From contig JAPWGK010000020.1 in assembly GCA_029641185.1 (NCBI GenBank), positions 682,001-746,000 of the forward strand: a stretch of 64,000 bases of DNA. The letters are read 5' to 3'. Below, piece after piece: positions 1 through 9,624 of this stretch. Both the position numbers and the translations under genes were made by a program. This DNA comes from Pseudofabraea citricarpa (lineage: Eukaryota; Ascomycota; Leotiomycetes; Helotiales; Dermateaceae). Under the pieces are notes generated by a model. It did not search any database, was not told the DNA's origin, and worked only from the letters and a program-made list of their open reading frames with translations. Positions within the stretch are counted from its first letter, which is position 1. Each line of letters opens with the position of its first letter.

Positions 1-490
1 GGTTGAATAATGTGCTTAGTAATGATGGCCTATGCGTCAGATGAAGAGTTTGCATCTGGCTATCACGATATTATATTATATCTATCATATAATTAAATGA
101 TCAACCAATAAACCAATACGACTCTGTGTATACTTCATCATACCATTTCCTGACTAATCTCAACAGCGGCCGGGCGGCGGGCGGGTCAGGTGACCTTTCT
201 CAGGGGTTGATATAATACTGAAGGCTAGGCCAGTGCCTCGCCTATGAACCTGCAGCTCTATTATAAAGTCTGCAGAGCCAACGGGAGCAATCGCACCTCG
301 AACTTAGCTGGCCTGCGAAGAGATTCTCCCTAGACGAGAATATATATCTTTATTCTTCTCACCACCGGCACACTGTCACGTGTCGCATGTCACGTGCAAC
401 ACGCAAGCATATATCAGCTAGCGATACCGTGTATGGCGGGTACCTATAGGTACCTATAGCGTTATACTAATTAGTATGTAAATTAATAAT

Positions 491-590
491 AACTTCAAAT
501 TCTAAACTTCAGATTTCAGACTCTAAACTTCAGATTCGTTTTCAGATTCGACTTCAGATTTCAGATTCTGAACTTCAGATTCTAAACTTC
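491..590. repeat. imperfect tandem repeat of an AACTTCAGATTCT-like unit
   Basis: About eight degenerate copies of a 10-15 base unit built on CTTCAGATT and CTAAACTT follow one another. Spacing varies, so this is an eroded simple-sequence array. It lies in non-coding DNA with no ORF through it. Confidence 0.75.
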
Positions 591-791
591 GTACCAACGA
601 GTTTCTCTTTTTAGAAAGCGTCAAACAAAGATCTGCTTTCCCAAGAGCTTATAATTAAACGAGCAAGTGATATTCTTGATTAAAAGTATCTGAATCCTTT
701 AAATCTTATCTCTCGCATTTCAAAAGCTCAAAAAATAAACCCGAATAAGGTACCGAAGATTCCCAGATATATTATTGTGTGACTAGGTTTT

Positions 792-892
792 ATAGGTTAC
801 CCGTGGCTTTTACGGGTAGGTTTTTTTTTTAAAAAAAATGGAGAAAACCTACCCATGGGGCCCTATGGGGCGGGTGGGTTATGGGTACCTAT
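792..892. repeat. nested palindrome / hairpin-forming element
   Basis: The outer arms are ATAGGTTACCC (792-802) and GGGTACCTAT (883-892), complementary apart from one base. The inner arms are CGGGTAGGTTTTT (from 813) and GAAAACCTACCC (843-854). The centre is ten T followed by eight A. The whole can fold into a long hairpin. This is the form of a small MITE-like element or a decayed terminal-inverted-repeat element, but there is no coding sequence and no target-site duplication that I can be sure of. Confidence 0.6.
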
Positions 893-1196
893 GCCGAAGT
901 CTACTTTAGACCCACCACGAACCTCGCTCGAACATCAACTACACATTCATTCGATCCGGCTTCACAAACCTCACAACCCTCACAGCCCTTCCAACCCTTC
1001 CGACTCCACACCCGCCAGCGCTCCTACCTAGTCAATTCCTCCCCCTCCTCTCCCTTCCCCTCCCTTCCCTCCTCCTCCGCTCTATCCCCACTCAACTCTT
1101 AAAAACCACCTCGCGGCCGCCACTCAGCCTAACCACACCCTCCTTCTTCTTCAGCTGCTCCTGGGGATCTCTTGGTTCCCTATCGCGATTGATCCA

Positions 1197-1499
1197 CTAC
1201 AAGGTATACACGTTAGCTAACCAACCCTCCCTCCATCTCTCCCTCCATCTCCCCCCCCCCTCTCTCTCGGCCTCTAACCAAAATACAAAACCAAAACCGA
1301 AAACCAGAAAAGGGAGACATACCAAGAGAGATAGTGCAGACATGACAGCGCCGGCAAGGAGGCCGACGACGAGGGGCGTGAGTTGGAACTGGCCATCGGC
1401 ATCGGTATCGCGAGGACCATCGCTACCATCGCTACCATCGCTACCGTCGCTACCGCGAGCCCGGAGATGCGAGAGCAGCTCGGAGAGGATCGTCGTCAT
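1197..1499 (-). CDS. putative small single-pass membrane protein
   Basis: The only ATG that makes a sensible start is at 1499, preceded by an A-rich leader-like stretch. Read without an intron it gives 100 residues: a short N-terminal helix, a Ser-Asp-Gly tripeptide repeat at about residues 17-28 encoded by a 9-bp tandem repeat, then a long hydrophobic segment (about residues 41-75) and an Arg/Trp-rich tail. A very plausible 49-nt intron (GTATGT...TTTTGGTTAG, about 1276-1324) falls inside the hydrophobic segment; its removal leaves a 20-residue membrane helix and shifts the tail into a Gly-rich frame. A run of ten C bases at 1251-1260 makes the 3' end unreliable. I do not recognise the family. 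Either way it is a small one-helix protein, if it is a gene. Confidence 0.4.
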   Translation of the reverse strand: MTTILSELLSHLRARGSDGSDGSDGSDGPRDTDADGQFQLTPLVVGLLAGAVMSALSLLVCLPFLVFGFGFVFWLEAEREGGGRWRERWREGWLANVYTL

Positions 1500-1697
1500 G
1501 GCCCGCCTTGTTTGTTTCTCATCGGCTGTTGGTAGGATGGAGAGGGCCAACTGGGAGGAAGCGAGGGTTGAGAGATAGAGAGGGAGCGAGGAAGAGAGAG
1601 TGACAGAGGAGGGAGAGGGAAGGAAGACTTGAGGTTGAGCTTGTCCAATCACGTCTTGTCTTGGCTCAACGGGCGCGATGGCGGGGATTGCGGACAC

Positions 1698-2211
1698 TAG
1701 TACGATTCAGGAAGGTCGGGACGCCCAGGCTCGATCGACAGAGCTTCCCCATAATCTACGCAGTAGAAGATACCAACCCAACATAGAGTAGCAGATGCAA
1801 AGTAATAGGCTGTTCAATCACATCATTCAGAAGCACATCAGATTTGGAAAGTTCAGAAATTATTGACACCTCAATTCTTGTGCTAGAGGTTCTGCTGCTT
1901 GCTCTATGTAAGCTCAATTCAGCCCATGGTATTATTCATTCCGCATATTACTCATCCCCAAATGCAGTACCCGCCCAAACCCAGACCGTGTTACCATGCC
2001 GCTGAGAGCGGTGGATGCAACCATGCACCTTGAAAACGCCAAATGCTAAAGCCCGCCGAGGGTATGCCACCATTTGATCCACGCCGCTAAAGACTCGAAA
2101 AAGTGAAATCGTGACTGTTTAATTATGTTTAAGAAGTGAAAAGGTCCATCTGGAGTCCATAGGCATTGGTGTACTTCTGCACTCCCAGCCTGGATTATCA
2201 TCGACCAGATT
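1698..2211. other. intergenic, no features seen
   Basis: This lies between the small membrane protein candidate and the 3' end of the F-box gene, both on the minus strand. No ORF with an ATG and coding character is visible. It probably holds the F-box gene terminator and the promoter of the small gene. Confidence 0.5.
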
Positions 2212-5200
2212 TCAGCGAAAGGCCCGAGAGAAATCCTCATAGGTGTTTGTAGACTGAGGATTTGGAGATGGCTGGCTGATGAGATGCTGAATTGAAAGGC
2301 GATCCGTGTGGTTAGATGAATTCGTGAAGTTTGTATTGTAAGAACCAGTCATCGAATTCTCACCCATGAATGAATGTGAGCCAGCCATTGACTGTCTTCC
2401 ATTCAACATGTGAGTATCCGTCATAATTGACATGGTATTTGTGAAGGCGAAATGTCCACTTGTTGTATTTGGCTCAGATACTGAGAAGCGATCGTTTGCT
2501 GAACCTGTGTTATTGGCTGAGTAACGATCTGGTCCTGGGTTTCCGCTGGTGACCATGCTATCTCTAGATCCAGCATTCAAATTGGCACTTATCATTCGGC
2601 TAGGTCCGGAGCTGCTGTTGGTGGCCGTGCTATCTCTAGATCCAGCATTCAAATTAGCACTTATCATTCGACTAGGTCCGGAGCTGCTGTTGGTGGCCGT
2701 GCTATCTCTAGATCCAGCATTCAAATTGGCACTTATCATTCGACTAGGTCCGGAGCTGCTGTTGGTGGCCATGCTATCTCTAGATCCAGCATTCAAATTG
2801 GCACTTATCATTCGACTAGGTCCGGAGCTGCCGTTGGTGGCTATGTTATCTCTAGATCCAGAATTTACATTGGTACTCATCATTCGACTAGGTCCGGAGC
2901 TGCCGTTGGTGACCATGCCATCGCTGGATCTCGAACCTCCACTGGTGCCTGTCATCCGAGTAGGTGCCGAACCTCCTCCGCTGGTGACAATGCCACCGTT
3001 GGATCCTGAACCTCCGCTGCTAGCCATCATCCGATTAGGTGCCGAACCTCCGCTGGGGACGATTCCGGCGCTAGAACCAGAGTTCTCGGTGGAATGCGAT
3101 GGTCGATTGATGGTCGTATTTGCGCCAGTGACTTGAAAACCGCCGGTACCCATGCTGCCGTTGATTCCTGGGCTTCGGTGCACACCATAGCCAGATTCGC
3201 CAGAAAAGCTGCGCTCCAGGGATGAGGTCATGTAATGAGCATAGGGGAAGGCAATGCCATTTGGAAGCAAGTTGCTTGGACCAGGCGCATTGTTGGCTGA
3301 ATTGCTACGTCGCATGAAGGAGTTCTGAGCGGATCCATGGATTTGAGGATGAATGAGCATTTGGCTCGTAACGTTGGTAGGTGCCGGTCGTCCGTGTGGT
3401 TGTGAGTTGTGATATTGGTTGCTCATCATTTGAGAATGGGAACTGTGATCAGGACGTTCATCTCCACCATCAAAACCCCATCTAGGAGAGGCAGCAGAAT
3501 TGAATGAGCTTTCTCTATCACTTTCTCCATTGGCTGTGGCTTTGATCTGATTCTGGCGGCCACGAGCGTTCGGATCGGCTTGGAAAGCTTTTTCAATCTT
3601 GGGTTTCAGAAGTTGCCAACCTCTCTCGGAGCCAGGATCTCGAAATACACGAGTCGCGGCTTTGAATGGTTCGCAAGTCTTAACGAAATCCTCAGGGATA
3701 TGGGGGAGATCCTCGGCAGCTCTGCGACTGAACAAACGCTTTCGAGCATTCCTATTTTCTGAGTTGGGTTCGCGGATGACTTCTCTTCTCGACTTGATGC
3801 CCTGCTCGATCTTGATAACCTTTGCCATATGCTCCTCGTTCTTTGCCTTGCGCTCGGCTATGAACTCAGATCTCTTGTCGGGCAAGCCATCCATAAGCTC
3901 CTGATGTGCTGCTTGAGCCGCTGCTTTTTGTTCTGGAGTGTGAGTTGGATCCTCTTGATATGGAGGCGGTGTCAAGGCTTCATACTCCTCGAGAATCTTT
4001 GTAACATCCTCCCTTAGGTAGACCTTGTAAAGGCGAGGTGCACCTCGTTGACGGGGTGAGCCATCTTCCACAACAAAGTCGTGCGGCTTCACGAATGAGT
4101 CCTGCATTCCAACAGGGATGCACTCAAGAATCATGGTCAGTGTAGGTCTAACGTAAGTATGAGCATGAAGCTTTTGGAGTCTGTCGTCTCTGACAATCTT
4201 CTCCTTCCAACAAGTCATGCACCATCTCTTGTACCAAGACCAGTGTGTTCGGGTAGTAAGCTTGTCCTTACAGCCTGCGTTCTGGCAGCCCTTTCCCTGG
4301 AGCAAGTTGTTGTATTGTCTCTCACTGATTCCGTCAGGAGGTGCAGGCATATCGCTTCCAAAGTTGGACAAGCGGCAATTCACATAGATGCTGTCAAACT
4401 CATCTACGAGGCACTTGAAACGCTTGCTAACCAGGCGCATCTTGCCCAGGAAGCGAGGAGGAGCATACTCTAAGATCTGCATCCATAGTGCATCAGGGAT
4501 TTCAGAACCCTTTGAAGTTTGAATTAGTTGTGGTTCAAAGGAAATTGGAATTCAAGATTGTCTTACCATTGTCTGCTTCTCAGGCTTTGGCTTGGAAACT
4601 CGCTTTGCTTTGCCTAAGCTATCAACCTTCTGTTTCTTGACCGCAGTCGTGTCGTCTTCTGCGGCCTTCCGCTTCTTGGAACTGTCGTTGTTTGCCTCCA
4701 TGGCGGATGGTGTGGATACAGTAGATGAGATGATTGATCGTGGATTGACGTCTGGAGCGTGGCAATTGGGTGCTAGTCTTGTGGCCGTACAGCTCTGCCC
4801 TTCTATTGAAGGTATTATGGATGGGAAAGAGAGAGATTGCGGTTGGGGTTGCGATTGAGGTGGGGGTTGATGCTGAGTTCGTGAATCGAAGGGTGTTGTG
4901 CGAAAGTTAGAGGATGGGCGCGTATTGGAGAGCGAGGATAAGGTGTGGGCAGCGGTAGTGAGAGAATCTTCCGGATGTTGTGTTTGTAGTGAACGTGCAG
5001 TGGTCGATAGATGAACGGGGGTCCGATGGGGATGAGCGCTAGCAGAGGGACCAGAGTAGCCAGCACCATAACTGATTGAATGGATATTAGGAAGTAATGG
5101 TCTATGCGAGGGTATATCGTGAGAGTTGCGCTCCATCATCGTCGTCGTTGTCAGAGCATTCTCCTCCGCCGCCGATCCTCCATTCGTATACGACCAAAAC

Positions 5201-5526
5201 ATGCTCACCCCCTTGAATGCGAGCAGGCTTTCCAGAGCACCGGGCTCCTGAAGATGCAGTGGGATTGATGGGCTCAACCTCGTCGAGTCTCCCTCCTCTT
5301 CCTCGGCCGACCCGTGTTGGTTCTCCTTCGCCGATCTTTGTGCGCTCTCCACAGCCGACTTCACCAAGGCGCCGACCAAGCATCGAGCTGTATAGAGCCC
5401 GTCGGGATGGCTGAAGGTGTTCTCGAGATCGATGGGGCCTGCAGTAGCAGCAGCAGCAGCAGCGACATCTGGCGGAGGAGGGTGAGGGTGCGGGTGATGG
5501 AGATGGGGATGGGGATGCGGATCCAT
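2212..5526 (-). CDS. F-box domain protein with repetitive Ser/Asn/Gly-rich tail
   Basis: Two exons, 4567-5526 and 2212-4509, joined across a 57-nt intron with a GTAAGA donor, give about 1085 residues. The N-terminal 320 residues are low complexity: a His-Pro array after the start, a polyalanine run encoded by GCT/GCA repeats, Gln-Pro stretches and a Lys-rich nuclear-localisation-like end. The splice junction leads directly into an F-box-like motif (IPDALWMQILEYAPP, then LVSKRFKCLVD), so the intron is needed to see the domain. A Cys-containing segment follows (C-x4-C, then CMTCW) that may bind metal, then charged helices. The C-terminal third is Ser/Asn/Gly-rich with a 24-residue tandem repeat. 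F-box proteins normally dock substrates to SCF ubiquitin ligases through Skp1; the substrate is unknown. The F-box is confident; the tail is probably disordered. Confidence 0.85.
2536..3075 (-). repeat. 72-bp coding minisatellite in the F-box gene
   Basis: Four nearly identical copies of a 72-base unit begin near 2557, 2629, 2701 and 2773. Increasingly diverged copies follow to about 3070. Each unit encodes 24 residues containing RMISANLNAGSRDS and SSSGPS. Because the unit is a multiple of three, gain or loss of copies keeps the frame. Copies at the C-terminal side are the most alike, which points to recent expansion there. Confidence 0.9.
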
Positions 5527-7860
5527 GGTTCAAAAGGAGGGCGCCGTCGTCGTCGTGGTACAGACCCCACCGGAGTCGAGGGTTGACGTAAGGGCTCTCT
5601 CATGCACTACTGAGTCTGGGGGGTGATTCAATATCTACGATGGGGGTGACGGTCAAGACCAGGAGATCATGAAGGGGACGAAGACATATCGAGGATCAAG
5701 TGGACGAAGGGTGTAAGGCTGAGGAGTGAGGTTGGGGAGAGAATCATGATGGGCTTTCTGGAGCACGCACATGGATGGATCAGAATGATCTGGACTGTCT
5801 GTATGGTTCTGCTTCTGTTGCAGGGCTAGCCTTAGCGCGGACACAAAACCCGGTCCAGGTCGGTGCCACTTCGTGATAAGTCCAGCGCGATAAGACAATA
5901 AAGTAAAAGGCTCGCAGGCTGAAGAGCGTGCAGAGCCGTGTTGACGTCGACGAGTCGTGGAGAAATTGGGAGCAGGTCAGGGCAGGTCAGCGGCATCTAT
6001 CTGCCTTGGTTCTTGTTCCGTTCCAACTGTTGAACTGCCAGAGGGGCAAATAATATAAGGTGCCAACTTTTCATCATACAGTAGTCAGTCACGAGACACG
6101 ACAACCACTATCGCCGAACAATTCCCATGCGGCCGCTTTCGGAAATCAACCACAGCGGAAATTTGGTTGTGTTGTGTGCCATAGGTACATAAGCCATCTG
6201 CCATCTGCCATCTGCCGTATGCCGAAGCCCTTTGTTTGTTTGTTTATTTGTTTATTCCTCCTGATTGATTGCATTGTCTCTCAGCACCTGGCTATTGAAA
6301 AGTCATTCGGATGCTCGCGAGGGCTGACTGTGTCTGTCTGTCCGTCGGAACCCAGTGGCCAGAACTAAGTCACCGGACGGACATTCACCCAGTGTCAGTG
6401 CCACCCACTCCCAGTCATGTCCTGGGCCACAAACCATGATTTTTCTTTTTCTTCCCTCCCCCCTTCTTCCATTTTTGTTGTTTCGAGCTGCGAAACCCCG
6501 AAGCTCTTCCTCCTCGCTTCGTCCCATTCCTCGCTGCTGGACCCTGACAAAGAATTACTCGTTGCGATTCTGTCTAAGCGGTCTCGAGTCAGGATCTTCC
6601 TGGCGCCGGAGCCCACTGCCAAGTCAGGCACTGAAAGAGATGTGTTTGGTCTCTGGAAGCCCTACTGCTTTTAGAAGACCGAACCCATCCAGCAATCCAT
6701 ATTAAGCACTCGTCTGACTTTGCCTTGTCTGGGGTAAGAAACATTGTAACAGTGGTGTTGTCTTGGTTGGGAACTGGGCTGAGGTCGTCAGGTGACCGCT
6801 GAACGTGGACACTTGGACACTTTGGCCGGCCGAGACGAAGGTCATGCATGATGCCGCGCGACAAGGACATATAAAAATACTTATTTTGATGAGGAAGTTA
6901 GCCGTGGGTGTTAGCTTTTCTACGAGTGACCAGTCCCAAGGAAACCAACTCTCGACTTGTCACTTACCGTACAGTAGCGCAGAGTATGACAGTACAGAAT
7001 GCATTCCACGCGGACCGCTGAACGTGGAAGCACTTGCACGGCTACCGCACACAGCGACACAGCGACACGGCGACACAGCGCAACACAGACTCCTTTATAA
7101 AGTCTGGGTGTAAGACATCCTCTAAATACCAAAGCCACGATGACCATGACTTACAACCTTCGAGCCTTCTCTCCTCCCTTCTGACGATCCCTTCAACACC
7201 CAGACCCCACGTGACACCCCGCGTCTGAGAGCTCGGGCCGTTAGATGATGTGGAGCGAGCCAATCAGAAGTCACCCGTCGCGGAACACCTCCCATATTGC
7301 GTTAGCCTTCTTCTCCACAACCTAGGAAGGGCCTAAGGCGATCATCTTAGGCCTGAGGCTTTACCCTGTGCAGCCGCAGCGACGGAACAGCTTCCTAGAG
7401 TCAGCTTTTTTGCGGGGTTCGAGAAAATTCATTCCTGTATCGGCAGCAGAAATGCCCCTTCGTCGCAGAGGAAAATGGCATTGCGGCGAGGGAAGATGGG
7501 ATTGATAGTTGTCTATGTGGGCCTCGGTCGAATCGGAGCTGCTCAATTTCACATTCGAGAGCCACGCAGGACCCATGTTCACCAGGTCGGCATCCGACAA
7601 CGGGGTGAATTATGTTGCATTGGATCTATCGACCGTCGCTGCACCTAAGCTGACTCACAGCTATTGGTGGTATAAGTACCTACGTAGTTCCCGAGCCTGT
7701 GTACTGCTCGATCCAATTGACTCTCGAAGCTGTTGACGCGCTGACTTCTGCTTTATAATCCCTTACATGCACGGCAATGGGTTTGAGTTTGAGCAGTTCT
7801 TCATAAGATAACACCGTCGCGCCTCAGTTCATCAATTGACATCTGCAGCCGTTCTTCAAG
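5527..7860. other. intergenic: divergent promoter region
   Basis: This 2.3-kb stretch separates the minus-strand F-box gene from the plus-strand MFS gene. No ORF in it has both an ATG start and protein-like composition; the open frames on either strand mostly start at non-ATG codons. Short repeats of GCGACACA occur around 7050-7085, and repeats of CCATCTG near 6195-6215. It presumably carries both promoters. Confidence 0.5.
7752..7758 (+). promoter_or_regulatory. possible TATA box of the MFS gene
   Basis: TTTATAA lies 103 bases upstream of the MFS start codon, a normal distance for a fungal core promoter. This is motif evidence only. Confidence 0.3.
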
Positions 7861-9573
7861 ATGGGTCTCTTTTCCAAGAGTGAGTGCTCGACGTCTGGTG
7901 CAACTTGACCCCGCTTTGCGACTATGATGACCGAGGATGAACGAACACTGACATGTCTTAGAAAGCGCCGTCTCGCCTGCATCCTCAGATATGGACCCAG
8001 AAACAGGATACAAGAACACGTATGCGCCAGATGTGGCTCATCAAGGCAATGTAACTACCGAGTACGATGAGCTCCACGTCGTCTGCCCGCCGCATACCAC
8101 CGAGAAGAAGCTCATGGCGAAGATTGACTTCCGAGTGATACCCTTCCTCTGCATTCTATACCTCCTAGCATTTCTGGACCGAGTGAATATCGCCAATGCG
8201 AAGTCATTTGGCTTGGTAGCCGATCTGAAACTCACCGGAGTGCAGTATAATACGGCTCTCACCATGTTCTTCGTGCCATATATCATATTCGAGATCCCCT
8301 CCAATATCCTGCTTAAGAGATTTAGCCCGAAGGTCTGGCTGTCTGGCTGTATGTTTATGTTTGGAGTGATGGGAATCTGCCAAGGATTTGTTGAGAAGTA
8401 AGCGATTCTCGAAATTGAGAAGACGGGGATACTAACATCGATAGCTACTCCGGCCTGCTCACGACCCGATTTTTCCTCGGCTTTTTCGAAGCCGGTATGT
8501 TCCCAGGCTGCTTCTACCTCATCGGAATGTGGTATAAGCGAACCGAATCTCAGAGGCGATACTCGTTCTTCTTCTCCTCGACGACCCTCGCTGGCGCCTT
8601 CGGAGGCTTACTCGCCTCTGCAATTGGGAAGATGGACAACATGCGGGGCATGCGGGGGTGGAGATGGATCTTCATTCTAGAAGGGGTGTTGACGTGCGTG
8701 GTTGCGTTGATTTTCTTCTTCTACATCCCATCGTTCCCCGAGGACGCGAAGTGGTTATCGACCGAGGAGCGCGAGTACGTGAAAGCACGGCTGCAAGCTG
8801 ACCAGGGCAGGTCAGCCGTCGAGCGCAAGATCACCGTGTCGGACGTCGGGCGGGTCTTCAAGGACTACAAAGTTATCTTGGGCGGCTTCATGTACTTCGG
8901 CATGATCGTGCCGGCCTACGGGTACGCCTTCTTCGCCCCGGGCATCATCAGCACGTACGGCTACAGCCCCATCAGCACGCAGCTGCACTCGGTGCCGCCG
9001 TGGGCTTGTGCCTTCGCCTTCGCCATGCTCGTAGCCTTCTCGTCTGACTTCGCCAAGCACCGCTACCTCTTCACAATAGCGCCCATCTGTGTGGCCATCA
9101 CGGGTCTCAGTATCCTCCTCACCGTACACAATCATCACAATGTCCAGTATGCGGCCCTGTTCCTTACCGCCATGGGCGCCTACTCAGCCATGCCAGTCAT
9201 CGTCTGTTGGTTCCAGATGAATCTTGGTGGCCATCACCGCAGAGCTGTCGGGACGGCGTGGCAGGTCGGGTTTGGTAATATCGGTGGCATCATCGCTACG
9301 TACGCCTTCTTGCAGAGCGATGCGCCCGAGTACAGGACCGGTTACAGCATCTGCCTGGCTTTCTTGTGCTTGTCGGCTTTCAGCTGCACGCTGTACGAGA
9401 TCGCATGCTGGCACCAGAATAGAAACAGAGACAGGAGTCCGGTAGATGTGGGACTGACCGACTACGAGAAGACGGAATTAGGTGTAAGTTCTCTATCTCC
9501 TACAGCTGCATGTCAAAAACGGAGCGCTAACTCGGACTAGGACATGTCACCAGAGTACAGGTACCTCCTGTAG
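7861..9573 (+). CDS. MFS transporter, Dal5/Tna1-like anion:cation symporter
   Basis: Four exons (7861-7879, 7962-8397, 8445-9483, 9541-9573) give about 508 residues. The first exon encodes only six codons and the last only ten plus the stop; both were fixed by splice signals and frame. The protein has a hydrophilic N-terminus and about 12 membrane helices. The segment KIDFRVIPFLCILYLLAFLD at the first helix and SGLLTTRFFLGFFEAGMFPG are typical of the fungal allantoate/nicotinate permease family. The C-terminus after the last intron (GDMSPEYRYLL) matches the conserved end of that family, which supports the final intron. Members import organic anions such as allantoate, nicotinate, biotin precursors or tartrate across the plasma membrane; the substrate cannot be told from sequence. 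It ends 51 bases from the convergent Gpi10 gene. Confidence 0.9.
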
Positions 9574-9624
9574 ATAATGTACAGCCTTATATAATATTAC
9601 AAAACCAACATGTTCGGAGGGGCT

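Larger units (their letters stand above)
1..1196. other. gene-free AT-rich left flank
   Basis: No supported coding region. The stretch is AT-rich, with short tandem motifs, a large palindrome (listed separately), and two CACGTG boxes close together near 377-396. The motif GGGTACCTAT occurs near 439 and again at 883-892. It may be repeat-derived intergenic DNA; no transposase fragment could be read. Confidence 0.6.

Noticed and set aside
2549..3136. 195-codon plus-strand frame with strong internal repeats
   Set aside because: It is the antisense reading of the 72-bp minisatellite in the F-box gene; the repeat keeps several frames open. No independent coding evidence.
5102..5603. Several overlapping frames on both strands over the F-box gene's first exon
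   Set aside because: They are shadows of GC-rich low-complexity coding sequence; the exon reading joins to a real F-box domain.
8812..9138. 108-codon minus-strand frame, very charged
   Set aside because: Antisense to the MFS gene; arises from its GC-rich codon use.
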